A stretch of DNA of 38,208 nt from CAZBBB01 sp964490005. Its GTDB lineage: Bacteria; Planctomycetota; B15-G4. Position numbers and translations under genes: made by a program. The DNA is taken from the NCBI GenBank assembly GCA_964490005.1, contig CAZBBB010000024.1:1-38208 (forward strand), read 5' to 3'. A model generated the notes under the pieces. It was not told the DNA's origin, did not search any database, and worked only from the letters and a program-made list of their open reading frames with translations. Shown piece after piece: positions 1-9,900 of the stretch; within the stretch, counting starts at the first letter, position 1, and every line of letters starts with the position of its first letter.

Positions 1-2104
1 CGGGGAGGCGCTCGCCCGCGAGCTGGGCGCGGCGCCGCGCCGCGAGCGACTGCTGCAGGCGCTCGTGCCAGATCGGCGCGCCGTCCATGGGGGAGGCCGG
101 GCAGACCATGTGCAGCGTCTCGGCCAGCGCCTCGGCCCGGCGGTCGAGTTCGCGGGCGCGTTCGGCCACGGCTTGGCGCTCGCCCTGCCGGCGCGTCAGG
201 TCGCGCAGCAGCGCGCGCAGCTCGGAGAGATCGTCGGCCAGGTCGAGGCCCGGCCGCGCGAGGCGCTCCTCGCGCAGCGGCAGCTCGGTGAACAGGGCGC
301 GCACGTGCTCGACGGCCTTGCTGACCTCGACGCGCTTGCGGTCGAGGCTCGCGCGGCTCGCCGCGAGCGTCTGGCGCGCGGCGACGAGGCGCCGCTCGCG
401 CTCGGGGCGCTCGGCCACGAAGGCCAGCTTCTCGCGCGCCTTGTCGAGGTGCTGCTGCGTCGTCTCGAAGGCCACCAGACCGAGTTCGGTGCGCAGCGCG
501 GCGCACTCGGCGGCGAGGCTCTCGCAGCGCGCGCGCTCGGGATCGACGGGCGGAGCGGCGGCCTTGCGCCGCAGCAGCAGGCCGCCGGTGGTGCACAGGC
601 CCGCCGCGATCGGCGCGACGAGGCCCCAGCTCGGCGTGTCGTCGGTGAGCACCGAGACGGCCAGCAGCAGGCCGGTGGCGATCAGGCCGCCCGCGGCCTT
701 CTGCCGCGGCGTGAAGACCGGGTCGCCGGCGCGGCGCTCCTTCGAGCGCTGCCCCTTGGCGGGCTCGGGCGGCAGGGCCGCCGTCAGCGTGGCGAGCAGG
801 TCCTCCTTGACCTGCAGGCCGCGCAGCGATTCCTCGCGCTGGCGCAGCTTGCGCTCGGCGTCGGGCGAGGCCAGCGCCTCGAAGTCGAGTTCGGCGGCCT
901 GCACGGCGGCCTCGGCCCGCGCGACCTCCTCGGCGGCCAGCTCGGGCAGGCGCGCGCTCTCGTGCGCCGCGCGCAGCCGGCCCTGCAGCTCGGCCATCGG
1001 CAGGCGGGCGAGGGCGGCCTGGCCGGTCTCGTCGAGCGGGCGCGCGAACAGCGCCGCGCCGCGTTCGCGCAGCAGCGCCTGCAGCGCGTCGCGCTCGCGG
1101 TCGATGTCGTTGAGGTGCACGCGGTCCTGGTGGTGCACGGCCGCCTCGCTGACGAGCGCGCGCACTTCGTCCTCGGCGGCCAGGACGATCTCGTTCTCCT
1201 CGCCCAGGACGGTCTGGGCCTGCAGCTCGACGAGCTGCGCGGCGCCCTGCGCGGCCGCCTGCCGCGCGGCGGCGTCGGCGGCGGCCAGCCCGGCGAGATG
1301 GCCGCGGGCGTCGGTCGGCAGGTCGTCGCGCTCGAGGCGCGCGGCGGCGCGGGCGCGCAGGTCCTCGATGGTCTCGATGGCGCGCAGCACCGGCAGCAGC
1401 ACCTCGGCTCGGAACACGCGCGTCGAGTCCTCGCGCAGCTCGCCGGTGAGCCCGGCGATGCGGTGCTCGTCGGCGGCGAGCGCCTCGCGCAGTTCGTTGA
1501 GGCGCAGCGCGCGGGCGTGGGCGGCGTCGCGCTCGCGCGCCAGGCGGCGCAGGGCCAGCGTGAGCTGGCGGTGCGCCGTCAGGCCGCGGCCGTCGGGCTG
1601 CCAGAGCGCGCCGCGCAGCGCCGCCAGCTCCTCCTGCACTTCGGGAGCGTCGCGCAGGTCCTCGCCGCCGCCGCCGACGAGCAGCCGCTCGCGCACGGCG
1701 TCCCAGCCGGCCTCGTCGAGCTGCGGCAGGCGGCGCCCGTCGGGCGCATGCAGCGAGAGGAAGGTCTCGCGCGGGATCGGCCCCAGGCAGGGCAGCGGCG
1801 CGTTGGCGATGCTGCGCGACTCGCCGTCCAGGTCGAGGCGGCCCTCGGGCCCGTCGCGGTGGTTGCGCTGCACGGCGATCGGCCGGCCGTCGTCGAGGCG
1901 CAGCTGCGCGCGCCCCGAGGCGCGGCCGGCGCCGGCCGGCGCCGGCGCGTAGCCGTAGAGCAGCGTGACGAGGAAGTCGCGCAGCGAGGTCTTGCCGCTC
2001 TCGTTGGGGCCGTGCACGACGAGCAGCGGCTCGGCGGCGAGGTCGGCGGCCGTGAAGGCCTTGAGCGGCCCGCAGGCCTCGATGTCGATGCGGTCGAGTC
2101 TCAT
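1..2104 (-). CDS. YhaN/SbcC-like AAA ATPase (partial, C-terminus off window)
   Basis: SMC/RecN-type ATPase, the partner of the phosphoesterase-like protein encoded just upstream. The N-terminus (MRLDRIDIEACGPLKAF) leads into a Walker A motif GPNESGKT at residues 32-39. Long Arg/Glu/Ala-rich stretches that read as coiled coil follow. Around residues 465-505 there are two closely spaced hydrophobic segments (GGLIATGLLLAVSVL, then GLVAPIAAGLCTTGGLLL), as known for the YhaN branch of SbcC-like proteins, so it may be membrane-associated. About 700 residues are present; the Walker B/signature end lies beyond position 1. The ATG overlaps the TGA of the preceding gene as ATGA, so the two are probably translationally coupled. 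Family knowledge suggests a role in DNA-end processing or repair; the exact role here is inferred. Confidence 0.85.
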   Translation of the reverse strand, partial: MRLDRIDIEACGPLKAFTAADLAAEPLLVVHGPNESGKTSLRDFLVTLLYGYAPAPAGAGRASGRAQLRLDDGRPIAVQRNHRDGPEGRLDLDGESRSIANAPLPCLGPIPRETFLSLHAPDGRRLPQLDEAGWDAVRERLLVGGGGEDLRDAPEVQEELAALRGALWQPDGRGLTAHRQLTLALRRLARERDAAHARALRLNELREALAADEHRIAGLTGELREDSTRVFRAEVLLPVLRAIETIEDLRARAAARLERDDLPTDARGHLAGLAAADAAARQAAAQGAAQLVELQAQTVLGEENEIVLAAEDEVRALVSEAAVHHQDRVHLNDIDRERDALQALLRERGAALFARPLDETGQAALARLPMAELQGRLRAAHESARLPELAAEEVARAEAAVQAAELDFEALASPDAERKLRQREESLRGLQVKEDLLATLTAALPPEPAKGQRSKERRAGDPVFTPRQKAAGGLIATGLLLAVSVLTDDTPSWGLVAPIAAGLCTTGGLLLRRKAAAPPVDPERARCESLAAECAALRTELGLVAFETTQQHLDKAREKLAFVAERPERERRLVAARQTLAASRASLDRKRVEVSKAVEHVRALFTELPLREERLARPGLDLADDLSELRALLRDLTRRQGERQAVAERARELDRRAEALAETLHMVCPASPMDGAPIWHERLQQSLAARRRAQLAGERLP

Positions 2105-3057
2105 GCGTTCGGTTCCAGGCTCAGGAGTTCGGCGGCGGGGCCGGGCAGGTCGGCGAGCAGGTGCGCGAGGCGTTCGCCGTCGGGGCTGCCGGCGAACGCG
2201 GCGGGCGCCGGCAGCGGGAGCGCGTCGAGGTCCAGGCCGGCCTCGTCGATGAGCTGCAGCAGCAGGCCGAGACGGTCCTCGCGCTCGCGCCGGCCGGCGA
2301 GGTCGATCGGCGCGTGCAGGCCGCCGTCGAGCACTTCGCAGGACAGCACGCCGCGGTCGGCGAGCGCGCGCCCGCACTCGTCGGAGAGGTCGAGCAGCGC
2401 CTCGGCGTCGCGCGGCGCCGTGGTGGGGCCCGCGAGGCGCACGCGCAGCATCCAGTGCTGCCCGGGCAGGACGTGGTCGAGGCGGGCGAGCTGCGCGCCG
2501 AGGTCGGCGGCGAGTTCTTCGGCGCGCTCGGGAGCGCGCGCCTGCAGCGTTTCCCAGCGCAGCGGCGCGAGCGCGCGCAGACCGGCCTCGGCCTGCCTGC
2601 CGGACCCGTCGACGAGCAGCGCGCCGTGCGCGCCGGGCTCGTGGAAGCCGCGGCCGAGCAGCCGCGGCGGCGCGAGCGTCACTTCCGGCAGCTTGGGCTG
2701 GATGCGTCCGCGCTCGTCGCGCAGCACCGGTTCGGCGCCGGCGGCCGTCACGACCGCGCCGGGCGAGAGCCGCGTCACGGCGGCGTCGGCCGAGACGACG
2801 GCGACGCCCGCCGCCGCCAGGCGCGCGAACTGGGCGCGGGCGAAGGCCTCGTCGGCCGGCAGCAGGCGCAGCGCGTCGAGGGCCGGGCCGTCGACGACCA
2901 GCGCGCGCGCTTGCTCGGAGAGGCACAGGTCGACGAGGCGCGTGAGCGCGAGGCGCTCGAACTCGGCGAGGCGCGCGCGCAGCTCGTCGGGGCCGCACGC
3001 GAAGGGCGCGCCGAGCTGCAGCGCGGCGCAGTGGACATGACGGGACGGACTGGACAC
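2101..3057 (-). CDS. YhaO/SbcD-like protein with degenerate phosphoesterase active site
   Basis: 318 residues, shorter than the roughly 400 usual for SbcD/YhaO. The N-terminus aligns by eye with the family start, but metal ligands are replaced. The usual HxADLHL reads HCAALQL (Asp to Ala, His to Gln), the usual AGDLxD reads VDGPALD, and the GNHD position reads SADAAV. The segment that should carry the GHxH motif is missing: the protein passes quickly to the C-terminal part (GRGFHEPGAHGALLVDG, then APLRWETL), which still resembles the family. The GTG start is chosen because GGAGG lies 7 bases upstream. Its TGA overlaps the ATG of the YhaN-like ATPase. I infer a structural or regulatory subunit rather than a nuclease. 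The reading frame is intact, so it is not an obvious pseudogene. Confidence 0.75.
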   Translation of the reverse strand: MSSPSRHVHCAALQLGAPFACGPDELRARLAEFERLALTRLVDLCLSEQARALVVDGPALDALRLLPADEAFARAQFARLAAAGVAVVSADAAVTRLSPGAVVTAAGAEPVLRDERGRIQPKLPEVTLAPPRLLGRGFHEPGAHGALLVDGSGRQAEAGLRALAPLRWETLQARAPERAEELAADLGAQLARLDHVLPGQHWMLRVRLAGPTTAPRDAEALLDLSDECGRALADRGVLSCEVLDGGLHAPIDLAGRREREDRLGLLLQLIDEAGLDLDALPLPAPAAFAGSPDGERLAHLLADLPGPAAELLSLEPNA

Positions 3058-3187
3058 GCGCGGACCTCCGGGACCGTGAACGCCCGGAACGCGACAGCAC
3101 GCCGGGCGGGTGGGGAGAGCCGTATCGGCCCGCGCGCGGGACGACTTGCGCCCGGAATCCGGCGGGCGCGCGGGCGTCGGCGGGGCG

Positions 3188-3193
3188 TATCGT
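3188..3193 (+). promoter_or_regulatory. -10-like box TATCGT, 8 nt before the YfhO-like gene
   Basis: TATCGT lies in the 144-base gap between divergent genes, with 8 bases to the ATG at 3202 and no Shine-Dalgarno sequence. This fits a leaderless or very short leader. No convincing -35 was seen. Confidence 0.4.
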
Positions 3194-3201
3194 GGCCCGC
3201 C

Positions 3202-5460
3202 ATGACGCCGGAGCGCCGGGCCACCGTCCTGCTGCTGCTGCTCCCGGCCCTGCTGCCGTGGCTGCTGTTCGCGGCGTATCTGAACGACGACGCGCTGCTG
3301 TATTCCTACGACCACGCGCAGCAGCAGTTGCCGCGCTTCACGCTGCTGGACGAGGCGCTGCGCGCGGAGGGCGCGCCTCCGCTGTGGCAGGAGGCGCTGC
3401 AGGGCGGGGGCCCCTTCCACGCCAACCCCGAGACGCCGACGCTGCATCCCGTCGCGCTCGCGCTGCTGTCGCTCGCGCCGCCGCTGCGGGCGCTGAACCT
3501 GTTCGTCGTGCTGCACCTGGCGCTGGCGGGCGTCGGCATGACGCTGCTCGCGCGGCGCCTGGCGCGGGAGACGGGGCTCGCGGAGGGGCCGGCGGCCGTC
3601 GGCGCGCTGCTCGCGGGCCTGCTCTTCGCGCTCAACGCCTTCACGCGCATGGAGCACTTCAACCTCGTCGTGTACGGCGCGGCGCACGCGCTGCTGCCGT
3701 GGATCCTGCTGGCGGCCGTGGCGCTGGCGCGCGGCCGCTCGCCGGCGCGCGCGGCGGGCGCGCTCGCGCTGCTGCTCGGCGTGCAGGTCGCGACGGGCGG
3801 CCTGTACGTCTGGGCCTACACGGGGCTGCTGCTGGCGCTGGCGGGCGGGGCGGCGGTCGGCGCGCCGGAGACGCGCGGACGGCTGCTGCGCTGGGGGCCG
3901 GTCGTGCTCGCCGTCGCCGCCGCGCTGGCCTGCGCCAAGCTCGCGGGCCTGCCGGCCTGGGTCGCCGCGACCCAGCGCGCGACGGCGTTGGCTCCCGAGA
4001 TCGCGCGCGGCATCACGCTGGGCGGGCACCAGGTCTTCTCCTGGGACGAGGTCTGCGCGCAGGTGCGGCTGTACACGGCCGGCGGCTGGCCGCTGCTGCT
4101 GGCGCCGCTGGCGCTGGGCGTGAAGCGCCGCGCCGTCGTGCTCGTCGCGCTGGCGATCGCGGCGTTCGGCGCGGCGGTGTCCCTCGGCGGGCCGGCGCAC
4201 GACGCGCTGGTCGCGTGGGTGCCGCCCTTCGACCGCGTGCGCAACGCCGTGCGCGCCTGGACGCTGGTGAACGCGCTGCTGCCGCCGCTCGCGGGCCTCG
4301 GCGCGGCGGTGCTCGTCGACGTGCTCGGCCGGCGCGCGGGGCAGCGGCGGCTGTGCGTTGCGCTGGGGCTGCTCGCTGTCCCCGCGCTCGTGCCCTCGAT
4401 GCTGGACACGGGCGCGCACGACGCGCTGCTCGAACGACCGGCCTCGCGCGCGCAGATCGTGGCGCACCTGTACCCCAACTGGACGGAGGTCGCGCGGCGC
4501 GCCGACGAGACCGAGCGCGCGGCCTTCCTCGACCAGGGTGCGGCGGGCGGCCGCAGCGAGCAGTTCATCACGACGCAGCTCGGCCTGGCGATCGCGGGCG
4601 GACAGCTCGGCCACGCCTGGCCGGAGGCGCTCGCGCGGCACCTGCACGGCGAGGCCGGCGAGCCGCCGCTCGACGCGGCGCGCCGCGCGCGCCGGCTCGG
4701 CGTGCTTGCGGTGCGCTGGCTGGTGACGGCCGACCGCTCCGGGCTGCCGAGCGACGTCGCCTGGGCGCCCGAGCGCGGGCTGACCTTCCCCGTCGGCATC
4801 GACGGCGCGCGCGTGGTCGAGAATCCGCAGGCGCGGCCGCGCGCCTTCATGGCGGCGGGCACGATCGGCGTGGCGGACGCGGGCGGCGCCGGCGCCGCGA
4901 GCGCCGAACGGCTGCTCGACCATCCCCAGCTCGACCTGCGGCGCCTGACGATCGTGCGCTTCGACGAGGAGGCGCCGCCGAGCGAGGCCGAGCGCGCGTC
5001 CTGCGACGCGTTTCTCGCCGCGCCCCCCGCCGAGCGCGCCGTGCTCGGCGAACTCGTCGTGCGCGCCGCGGCGGCGTCCGCCGGGCGCGCCGCGGAGCCG
5101 GTCCGCGTCACGCGCCTGGCGAGCGGTGCCGTCGACCTGCAGCGCGCGTCCGACGAGGCGGGCTGGCTCGTCGCGGCCGAGACCTGGGCGCTGCACGGCG
5201 GCTGGGAGTTCACGGCGATCGGCGCCGACGGCGGCCGCCGCGCGCTCGTTCCGCGCCTCGCCGACGGCGTCGCGACGGCGCTCTGGTTGGCGCCGGGCGA
5301 GCGGATCGTGCAGGCGCGCTACGCTCCCGCCGACGTCCGCGCGGGCCTGTGGGTCGGGCTGCTCGGACTGCTCGCGGCCTTGGGCCTGCTGGCCGCGCGC
5401 GGCGCGCGCGCGGGCCGCGGCGCGCCGTCGGCAGGCGAACGGGGCGCGCCCGCCGCATAG
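3202..5460 (+). CDS. YfhO-like polytopic membrane protein
   Basis: 752 residues. The N-terminal two thirds consist of many hydrophobic helices, starting at residues 7-24. A non-cytoplasmic-type loop follows the first helix (NDDALLYSYDHAQQQLPRF ... PPLWQEALQGGGPFHANPE), which matches the YfhO pattern of an acidic site followed by 'PLW....GGPF'. The C-terminal part is a soluble beta-rich region (ENPQARPRAFMA ... LVAAETW) closed by a last helix (VGLLGLLAALGLLAARG). The family resembles GT-C glycosyltransferases and is linked to glycosylation of cell-envelope polymers; the substrate here is unknown. Its TAG forms part of the TAGACT box before glpK. The ATG at 3202 is the first start that gives a sensible first membrane helix. 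Confidence 0.75.
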   Translation: MTPERRATVLLLLLPALLPWLLFAAYLNDDALLYSYDHAQQQLPRFTLLDEALRAEGAPPLWQEALQGGGPFHANPETPTLHPVALALLSLAPPLRALNLFVVLHLALAGVGMTLLARRLARETGLAEGPAAVGALLAGLLFALNAFTRMEHFNLVVYGAAHALLPWILLAAVALARGRSPARAAGALALLLGVQVATGGLYVWAYTGLLLALAGGAAVGAPETRGRLLRWGPVVLAVAAALACAKLAGLPAWVAATQRATALAPEIARGITLGGHQVFSWDEVCAQVRLYTAGGWPLLLAPLALGVKRRAVVLVALAIAAFGAAVSLGGPAHDALVAWVPPFDRVRNAVRAWTLVNALLPPLAGLGAAVLVDVLGRRAGQRRLCVALGLLAVPALVPSMLDTGAHDALLERPASRAQIVAHLYPNWTEVARRADETERAAFLDQGAAGGRSEQFITTQLGLAIAGGQLGHAWPEALARHLHGEAGEPPLDAARRARRLGVLAVRWLVTADRSGLPSDVAWAPERGLTFPVGIDGARVVENPQARPRAFMAAGTIGVADAGGAGAASAERLLDHPQLDLRRLTIVRFDEEAPPSEAERASCDAFLAAPPAERAVLGELVVRAAAASAGRAAEPVRVTRLASGAVDLQRASDEAGWLVAAETWALHGGWEFTAIGADGGRRALVPRLADGVATALWLAPGERIVQARYAPADVRAGLWVGLLGLLAALGLLAARGARAGRGAPSAGERGAPAA

Positions 5461-5480
5461 ACTGGCGCTCCTCCCGGGAG
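5458..5480 (+). promoter_or_regulatory. glpK -10-like box and ribosome binding site
   Basis: TAGACT (5458-5463) overlaps the stop codon of the upstream gene. A GGGAG ribosome site at 5476-5480 sits 5 bases before the glpK ATG. The box is weak evidence; the ribosome site is clear and fixes the start. Confidence 0.4.
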
Positions 5481-5485
5481 CAGCC

Positions 5486-6982
5486 ATGGCCGCCGATCAC
5501 GTCCTCGCGATCGATCAGGGCACGACGAGCACGCGCGCCGTGCTGTTCGACGCGCAGGGCGAGCCCGTCGCGTCGGCGCAGCGCGAACTGGCGCAGTCCT
5601 TCCCGCGGGACGGCTGGGTCGAGCACGACGCGGCCGAGATCTGGACGGCGGCGCGCGAGCTGTGCGTCGAGGCGCTCGCCGGCGCGCGCCTCGACGCGGC
5701 GCGCGTGGCTGCGATCGGCCTGACCAACCAGCGCGAGACCGTCGTGCTGTGGGAGCGCGGCTCAGGGCGGCCGCTGCATCCGGCGATCGTGTGGCAGGAT
5801 CGCCGCACGGCCCGGGACTGCGAGCGGCTGCGCGCCGCCGGGCACGAGGCGCTCGTGCAGCGGCGCACCGGCCTGCTGCTCGACCCGTACTTCTCGGCCA
5901 CCAAGCTGGCCTGGCTGCTCGAGCACGTGCCCGGCGCCCGCGCGCGGGCCGAGCGCGGCGAGCTGGCGGCCGGCACGATCGACTGCTGGCTGCTGTGGAA
6001 CCTCACCGGAGGCGCGCGCCACGCGACCGACGCGAGCAACGCGTCGCGGACGGCGCTCTTCGACGTGCACCGCCAGTGCTGGGACGACGAACTGCTCGCG
6101 CTGTTCGGCGTGCCGCACGGGCTGCTGCCGGAGGTGCTCGACAACGCCGCCGACTTCGGGCGCACGCCGCGCGCGCTGTTCGGGCGCGAGCTGCCCGTCA
6201 CGGGACTGGTCGGCGACCAGCAGGGCGCGGCGCTGGGGCAGGCCTGCTGGGAGGCGGGCACGATCAAGGCCACCTACGGCACGGGCGGTTTCGTGCTGCT
6301 GAATACCGGCGAGCGGGCGCCGGTCAGCAGGCACCGGCTGCTCGGCACGGTCGGCTACCGCCTCGGCGGGAGCGTGAGTCACGCGCTCGAGGGCAGCCTG
6401 TTCTCGGCCGGCTCGACGATGCAGTGGCTGCGCGACGGGCTCGGGCTGTTCGGGAAGTCGGCCGAGAGCGAGGCGCTCGCGCGGCGCGCCGATCCGCAGC
6501 GGCGCGTGGCGCTCGTGCCGGCCTTCACGGGCCTGGGCGCGCCGCACTGGGACGCCCATGCGCGCGGCGCGATCCTCGGGCTCACGCGCGACGCGACGGC
6601 CGCCGATCTCGTCGCCGCGGGGCTGCAGGCCGTCGCGTTCCAGACGCGCGAACTGCTCGACGCCATGGCCGCCGACGGCGCGCCGGCGCCCGCCGCGCTG
6701 CGCGTCGACGGCGGGCTCTCGAACAACGGCTACGCGATGCAGTTCCTCGCCGACATGCTCGCGCTGCCCGTCGAGCGCCCCGCGCAGACCGAGACGACCG
6801 TGCTCGGCGCCGCGCTGCTGGCCGGCCTGCACGTCGGCCTGTATCCCGCGCCGCGCGTTCTCGCCGAGCGCTGGCGTCTCGACCGGCGCTTCGAGCCGGC
6901 CATGTCCGCCGACGAGCGCGCCGACCGCTGGTCGCACTGGCAGGCCGCCGTCGCCCGCGTGACGGAGCGCGGCGGGGCGTGA
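5486..6982 (+). CDS. glpK: glycerol kinase
   Basis: Phosphorylates glycerol to glycerol-3-phosphate with ATP in the cytoplasm. The 498 residues match the family length. FGGY-kinase features are the phosphate loop DQGTTSTR at residues 10-17, the glycerol-contact region (TNQRETVVLWERGSGRPL ... VWQDRRT), the catalytic Asp in GDQQGA at about residue 244, TYGTGGF, and the C-terminal signature region LRVDGGLSNNGYAMQFLADM. Start ATG with GGGAG 5 bases upstream. The next gene overlaps by GTGA. The functional partner, glpD, is about 6 kb downstream beyond a signalling block, and a glycerophosphodiester phosphodiesterase follows glpD. No regulator of the GlpR type is visible nearby. Confidence 0.95.
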   Translation: MAADHVLAIDQGTTSTRAVLFDAQGEPVASAQRELAQSFPRDGWVEHDAAEIWTAARELCVEALAGARLDAARVAAIGLTNQRETVVLWERGSGRPLHPAIVWQDRRTARDCERLRAAGHEALVQRRTGLLLDPYFSATKLAWLLEHVPGARARAERGELAAGTIDCWLLWNLTGGARHATDASNASRTALFDVHRQCWDDELLALFGVPHGLLPEVLDNAADFGRTPRALFGRELPVTGLVGDQQGAALGQACWEAGTIKATYGTGGFVLLNTGERAPVSRHRLLGTVGYRLGGSVSHALEGSLFSAGSTMQWLRDGLGLFGKSAESEALARRADPQRRVALVPAFTGLGAPHWDAHARGAILGLTRDATAADLVAAGLQAVAFQTRELLDAMAADGAPAPAALRVDGGLSNNGYAMQFLADMLALPVERPAQTETTVLGAALLAGLHVGLYPAPRVLAERWRLDRRFEPAMSADERADRWSHWQAAVARVTERGGA

Positions 6983-9900
6983 CGGAGTACGACGAACTCG
7001 TCGACCGGCTCCTCGATGACGCGCTTCGAGGCGAGGCGGTCGAGCCAGTGGATCGTCGCGAGGGTGTCGCGCATCTCGACGCGGCCCGGCGCGCGCGCTT
7101 CGAACTGTTGCTGGACGCGGTCATGGCGAGGCCCGCGGAACAGGTTGCATTCGAACTACCCAAGATGATCGGCCCCTATCGCATCCAGTCCCTCATCGGC
7201 CGGGGCGGGCAGGGGGAGGTCTATCGCGCACAGGACACGCATCTGGGCCGAGTCGTGGCGCTCAAGGTGCTGCGCCAACCTGTGCACGCGGCGACGGACG
7301 CGGTCGGAGAGTCACCCTCGCTGACGCGACTGCGCCGCGAGGCGACCGCGCTTGCGCGGCTCGATCACCCGGGACTGGGCGGCGTCTTCGATTTCGGCAT
7401 CGCGGACGGCGTGGCCTACATCGCGATGCGACTGCTTGATGGAGAGACGCTCGCTGCGCGCATCGCCGCCGCACGCGCGTTGGCGGAGTCATCCCGCGGC
7501 ACGAAGCGCGACGGTGCCGAAACGAGGACGCGGGCCGCGAGCGCCGCGCTCATCATCGAGCGGGTTGCGCGCGCGCTCCACGTGGCCCATGAAGCGGGCA
7601 TCGTCCACCGCGACATCAAGCCCTCCAACATCATGCTTCCGGGCGACGGCCAACCCGTGCTTCTCGACTTCGGTCTGGCACAGGATTCGGGGAGCGATCA
7701 CGCGTCCCTGACCCGGACGGGCGACGCCTTCGGTACGCCGGCCTACATGTCGCCCGAGCAGGTGAGCCGTGCCGTGAAGCGCGTGGATCGTCGCTCGGAT
7801 GTGTATTCGTTGGGCGTGACCCTGCACGAAGCGTTGACGCTACGGCGCCCTTTCACGGCGGATGACCGACGTCTCCTCGAGGAGCAGATTCGTCACGGGG
7901 TTCTGGACGGCTCGATCCGCCTCGAGCGCGAGTTTCCGCGTGATCTTGTCGTGGTGTTGCGCAAGGCCATGGACCGCGATCCGGCGCGTCGGTACCCCAC
8001 GGCTCTGGCGCTGGCGGAGGATCTGCAGCGCTGGCGCGAGAGCCGTCCCATCATGGCGCGACCGGCAGCCTGGTGGGTGCACACGCACCGCTGGGTCGAG
8101 CGTCACAAGACCGCGACACTTGTTGCGGTCTCCGTGATCATGGCCTTCGTGCTCGGGGGCAGCCTGTTCGAGCGGGACGACGCCGAGCAGATCTCTCGCC
8201 TGCGTCAGGAGACGGCTTCGCGGGATCTCGGCCGTCGCCTGCTCGAGACGAGCCGGACGCTGCAGTCAACGGACGAAGGCGCGGCGCTCGTCGTGGCGAT
8301 CGAAGGTGCCGCACGCGCGCCGAGCGTCACGGCGAACAACACACTGGCCGCCTTGCTGACGGGTGTGCGCGAGCGCCGGACCGTCTTCGCGCACGAGCGG
8401 GGGATGTCGGCGGCCGTCATCGCAGGGAACGGGCAGTTCGTCGCGACCGCCGGCCGTGACCGCACGGCGCGAGTCTGGCGCACTGATGATGGAACGGCGC
8501 TGCGTACGCTGGGGCCGTTCGACGGCGCACCGACGGCTGTGGCCCTTGCTCATGATGGCCACGTGTTGGCAATCGGACGCGACGATGGCCGGGTCGGGGC
8601 GTGGAGTACCGAGACGTGGGAGTCTCTCCTCGATGTCGTGTCGGTCGGGTCGCCCGTCGGCTCCCTCTCGTTGGAGCCGAACGGACGGCGCCTGGTCTGT
8701 GGCCTCCAGGACGGGCGGGTGCTGCTCCTGAACGTCGAGACGGGCGAGTTGATCGAGGCGATCGAGTTCGGTCAGGCCGATGCGCGCGTGGCCTTCGCCT
8801 CTGGTGGCGAGCGCCTCGTGGCGAACTCCTCGGACGGACTCATGGGGTTGTGGGATGCGAGTGGAGAGCGCCCGACGCTCCTGCGGTTGCTGCATGGGGC
8901 TGCTGCTCCCGACTGTCAGCTGCTGCCGTCCCGTCCGCAACTAGGGCACGAATCAGAGCGTGCCGTCGTCGTCGTCGAGTCGGGGCAACTCTCGCTGCTC
9001 GACCTGCGCACCGGAGGCATCGATCGTTCCTTGTCCTTCGTCGGTCACGTGAGCGGGGCGATCGACATCGATGCGAGTCAGCGCTACCTGGTCGCGGGGC
9101 TCGAGCAGGGCAGCGTCGTGGCCTTCGACCTGCTGGAGCCCGATGGGCGGCCGCAATACTGGGGAGGCGCCGACGGATGCACGACGACCGTCAGGGTCGA
9201 TCTGCGCGGCGAACGACTGCTGCAGGACTCGGGAGACGGTCGGCCCAGGGTCCTGCGACTTCCGGGCGGCGACGATGCGGAGGAGTTCAAGCTTCCGATC
9301 GGAGCCATTCTCGCCGCGCGCTTCGATGCCGATGGCAACGGCCTGCTGACCGCCAACGAGGATGGGACCTTGCGCTGGTTCGACTGGCGCGCTGATGCGG
9401 CGAGTCTGCGCGGCACTTGGGCGATGGCGCTGGATGTGGCGCCCGACAACTCCCGTATGGCCGTCCTGACCGAGGATGGTCGTCTGCGCGTCCATCGCTC
9501 GACTGACATGAGCCTGGTGCTCGATGTTCGCCTGTCGACGACTCATCAGGAACTGATCGGTGTCGACCTCGCCGCCGACGGGCGTTCCGTGGTGTTGGCT
9601 TCGCGCGCCGGCTCCGCTCTGATCCTCGACATCGAGACCGGTGAGCGACGGCTCGACGTGCCGCACGCGAGTCCCGTGTGGGACGCCCGCTACGATCCGG
9701 GAGGCAGCCGCATCGTGACCGCGGCGCAAGACGGTGTCGCGCGCCTCTGGGATGCGCACAGTGGGGAGCTGCTGCGCGAGTTCAGGGGGCATTCCGCGGG
9801 CGTCAGGTCGGCGGCGTTCAGTGGCGACGGGTCGCGCCTGGTGACCACGTCGGAGCACAAGGAGGATCGCGGCGTCCGCATCTGGGAGGTCGCGACCGGA

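Noticed and set aside
1921..1950. GCCGGC-rich tandem pattern
   Set aside because: Lies inside the coding sequence and encodes an Ala/Pro/Gly stretch; a simple GC-rich repeat with no sign of independent function.
65..3040. Long plus-strand open frames opposite the YhaN/YhaO-like genes
   Set aside because: Low-complexity Arg/Ala/Gly-rich translations caused by high GC. The minus strand carries recognisable motifs (Walker A, YhaO-like pattern).
7123..7167. ATG codons at 7123 and 7165 as the kinase start
   Set aside because: Possible, but the GTGA overlap with glpK is a repeated arrangement here and the extra N-terminal residues look coding.
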